From: Atribacter laminatus | GTDB lineage: Bacteria; Atribacterota; Atribacteria; Atribacterales; Atribacteraceae | Direction of reading: 5' to 3' | Assembly: GCF_015775515.1 (NCBI RefSeq) | Contig: NZ_CP065383.1 | Coordinates: 2,046,001 to 2,110,000 of the forward strand | Length of the DNA stretch: 64,000 bases | Shown: positions 63,756 to 64,000 of the stretch, in pieces | Layout of the letters: each line of letters starts with the position of its first letter | Numbering within the stretch: position 1 is the stretch's first letter | Made by a program: the position numbers and the translations under genes | The notes under the pieces: generated by a model | Databases searched by the model: none | Told to the model about the DNA's origin: nothing | Seen by the model: the letters and a program-made list of their open reading frames with translations, nothing else

Positions 63756-64000
63756 ATGGATGATCTTTCAACTTATCAATTGAATAGAAAAAGAAGCGAT
63801 GGATTCCTGTTTAAAAGAATCATTAAACTTTTTGAAATTTCATTTCTTTGTGGAATATTCTTCCTCAATATTTGGCCAGCTTATAGTCAGGAGAAAGAAA
63901 GTTTTGATTATCAAGGTTTCCAACCTGCTAAACAGGGAGAAGAGATACCAAATTTTCCCATGGTTATTGAATACCTTTCTATAATGAATAAAACTGAGCT
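63756..64000 (+). CDS. Exported protein, 5' end only
   Basis: The frame runs off the window; 81 residues are visible. A membrane or signal segment (FEISFLCGIFFLNIWPAYSQ) after a basic start suggests export. The ATG at 63756 has AGGGG upstream; a GTG further up in the same frame (63705) is possible. The N-terminus resembles the exported protein at 28678. The family is not recognisable from this piece. An overlapping frame starting at 63799 is a shadow. Confidence 0.6.
   Translation, partial: MDDLSTYQLNRKRSDGFLFKRIIKLFEISFLCGIFFLNIWPAYSQEKESFDYQGFQPAKQGEEIPNFPMVIEYLSIMNKTE

Noticed and set aside
1-64000. Reassigned genetic code (TGA as Trp)
   Set aside because: Many intact genes (cas2, istB, acetyltransferase) end in TGA with no extension of homology; at most leaky read-through is possible.
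1-64000. tRNA or rRNA genes
   Set aside because: No cloverleaf with TTC-arm consensus and no rRNA segment was found in the intergenic stretches I read.

Overview
The window looks like a piece of chromosome from an AT-rich, anaerobic, heterotrophic bacterium with strong GGAGG-type ribosome binding sites. The gene mix (type I-B CRISPR, ribose-type sugar ABC transport, secreted TPR and beta-helix proteins, glutamate dehydrogenase, URO-D-like protein) and the many small interspersed repeats would fit Atribacterota or a clostridia-like lineage. That placement is an inference from style, not proven by any marker gene here.

1-14.2 kb is a type I-B CRISPR-Cas locus: cas7 (3' end only), cas5, cas3, cas4, cas1, cas2, a leader, and an array of 46 repeats. 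Two 2810-bp IS21-family elements with identical predicted proteins have entered it in opposite orientations. One splits cas3 between the HD nuclease and helicase parts, with a 7-bp target duplication. The other sits inside the 17th spacer, with a 5-bp duplication. Removing each element with one duplication copy restores an open cas3 frame (771 codons) and a normal 36-nt spacer. A 54-residue protein with four DnaJ-type CxxCxGxG motifs, easily overlooked, lies 28 nt after the last repeat.

14.5-41 kb is mostly single genes or small operons: an acetyltransferase, YbaK-like deacylase, exported metallophosphoesterase, TPR and beta-helix envelope proteins, M28 peptidase, an HD-domain gene broken by one TGA, cupin, DUF3795, a BAHD-like acyltransferase, a YgjP-type protease, exported MsrA-MsrB, DUF362, a sugar ABC operon (binding protein, dehydrogenase, ATPase, permease), and a DUF2087/GIY-YIG pair. 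A consensus promoter at 40.7 kb drives a noncoding, highly structured ~180-nt RNA candidate resembling 6S RNA in size and layout.

41.4-43.8 kb is a GC-richer insertion element whose single reading frame fuses a DruA-like (DUF4338) region to a Tn5/IS4-type DDE transposase, broken by one in-frame TGA. 44-64 kb carries UPF0158, a His-tailed EamA transporter, glutamate dehydrogenase with an iterated leader, NAD synthetase with a likely AUC start, a TPR protein, a flippase-like membrane protein, lipoate ligase, a Cache-HAMP-PAS-GGDEF-HD-GYP regulator, a URO-D-like protein, a DprA-like protein, an exported SagB-type nitroreductase, an orphan sugar-binding protein, an SRAP protein, DUF4342 and a flavodoxin-like protein.

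Nearly all long intergenic gaps are filled with several families of short palindromic repeats that recur across the window.
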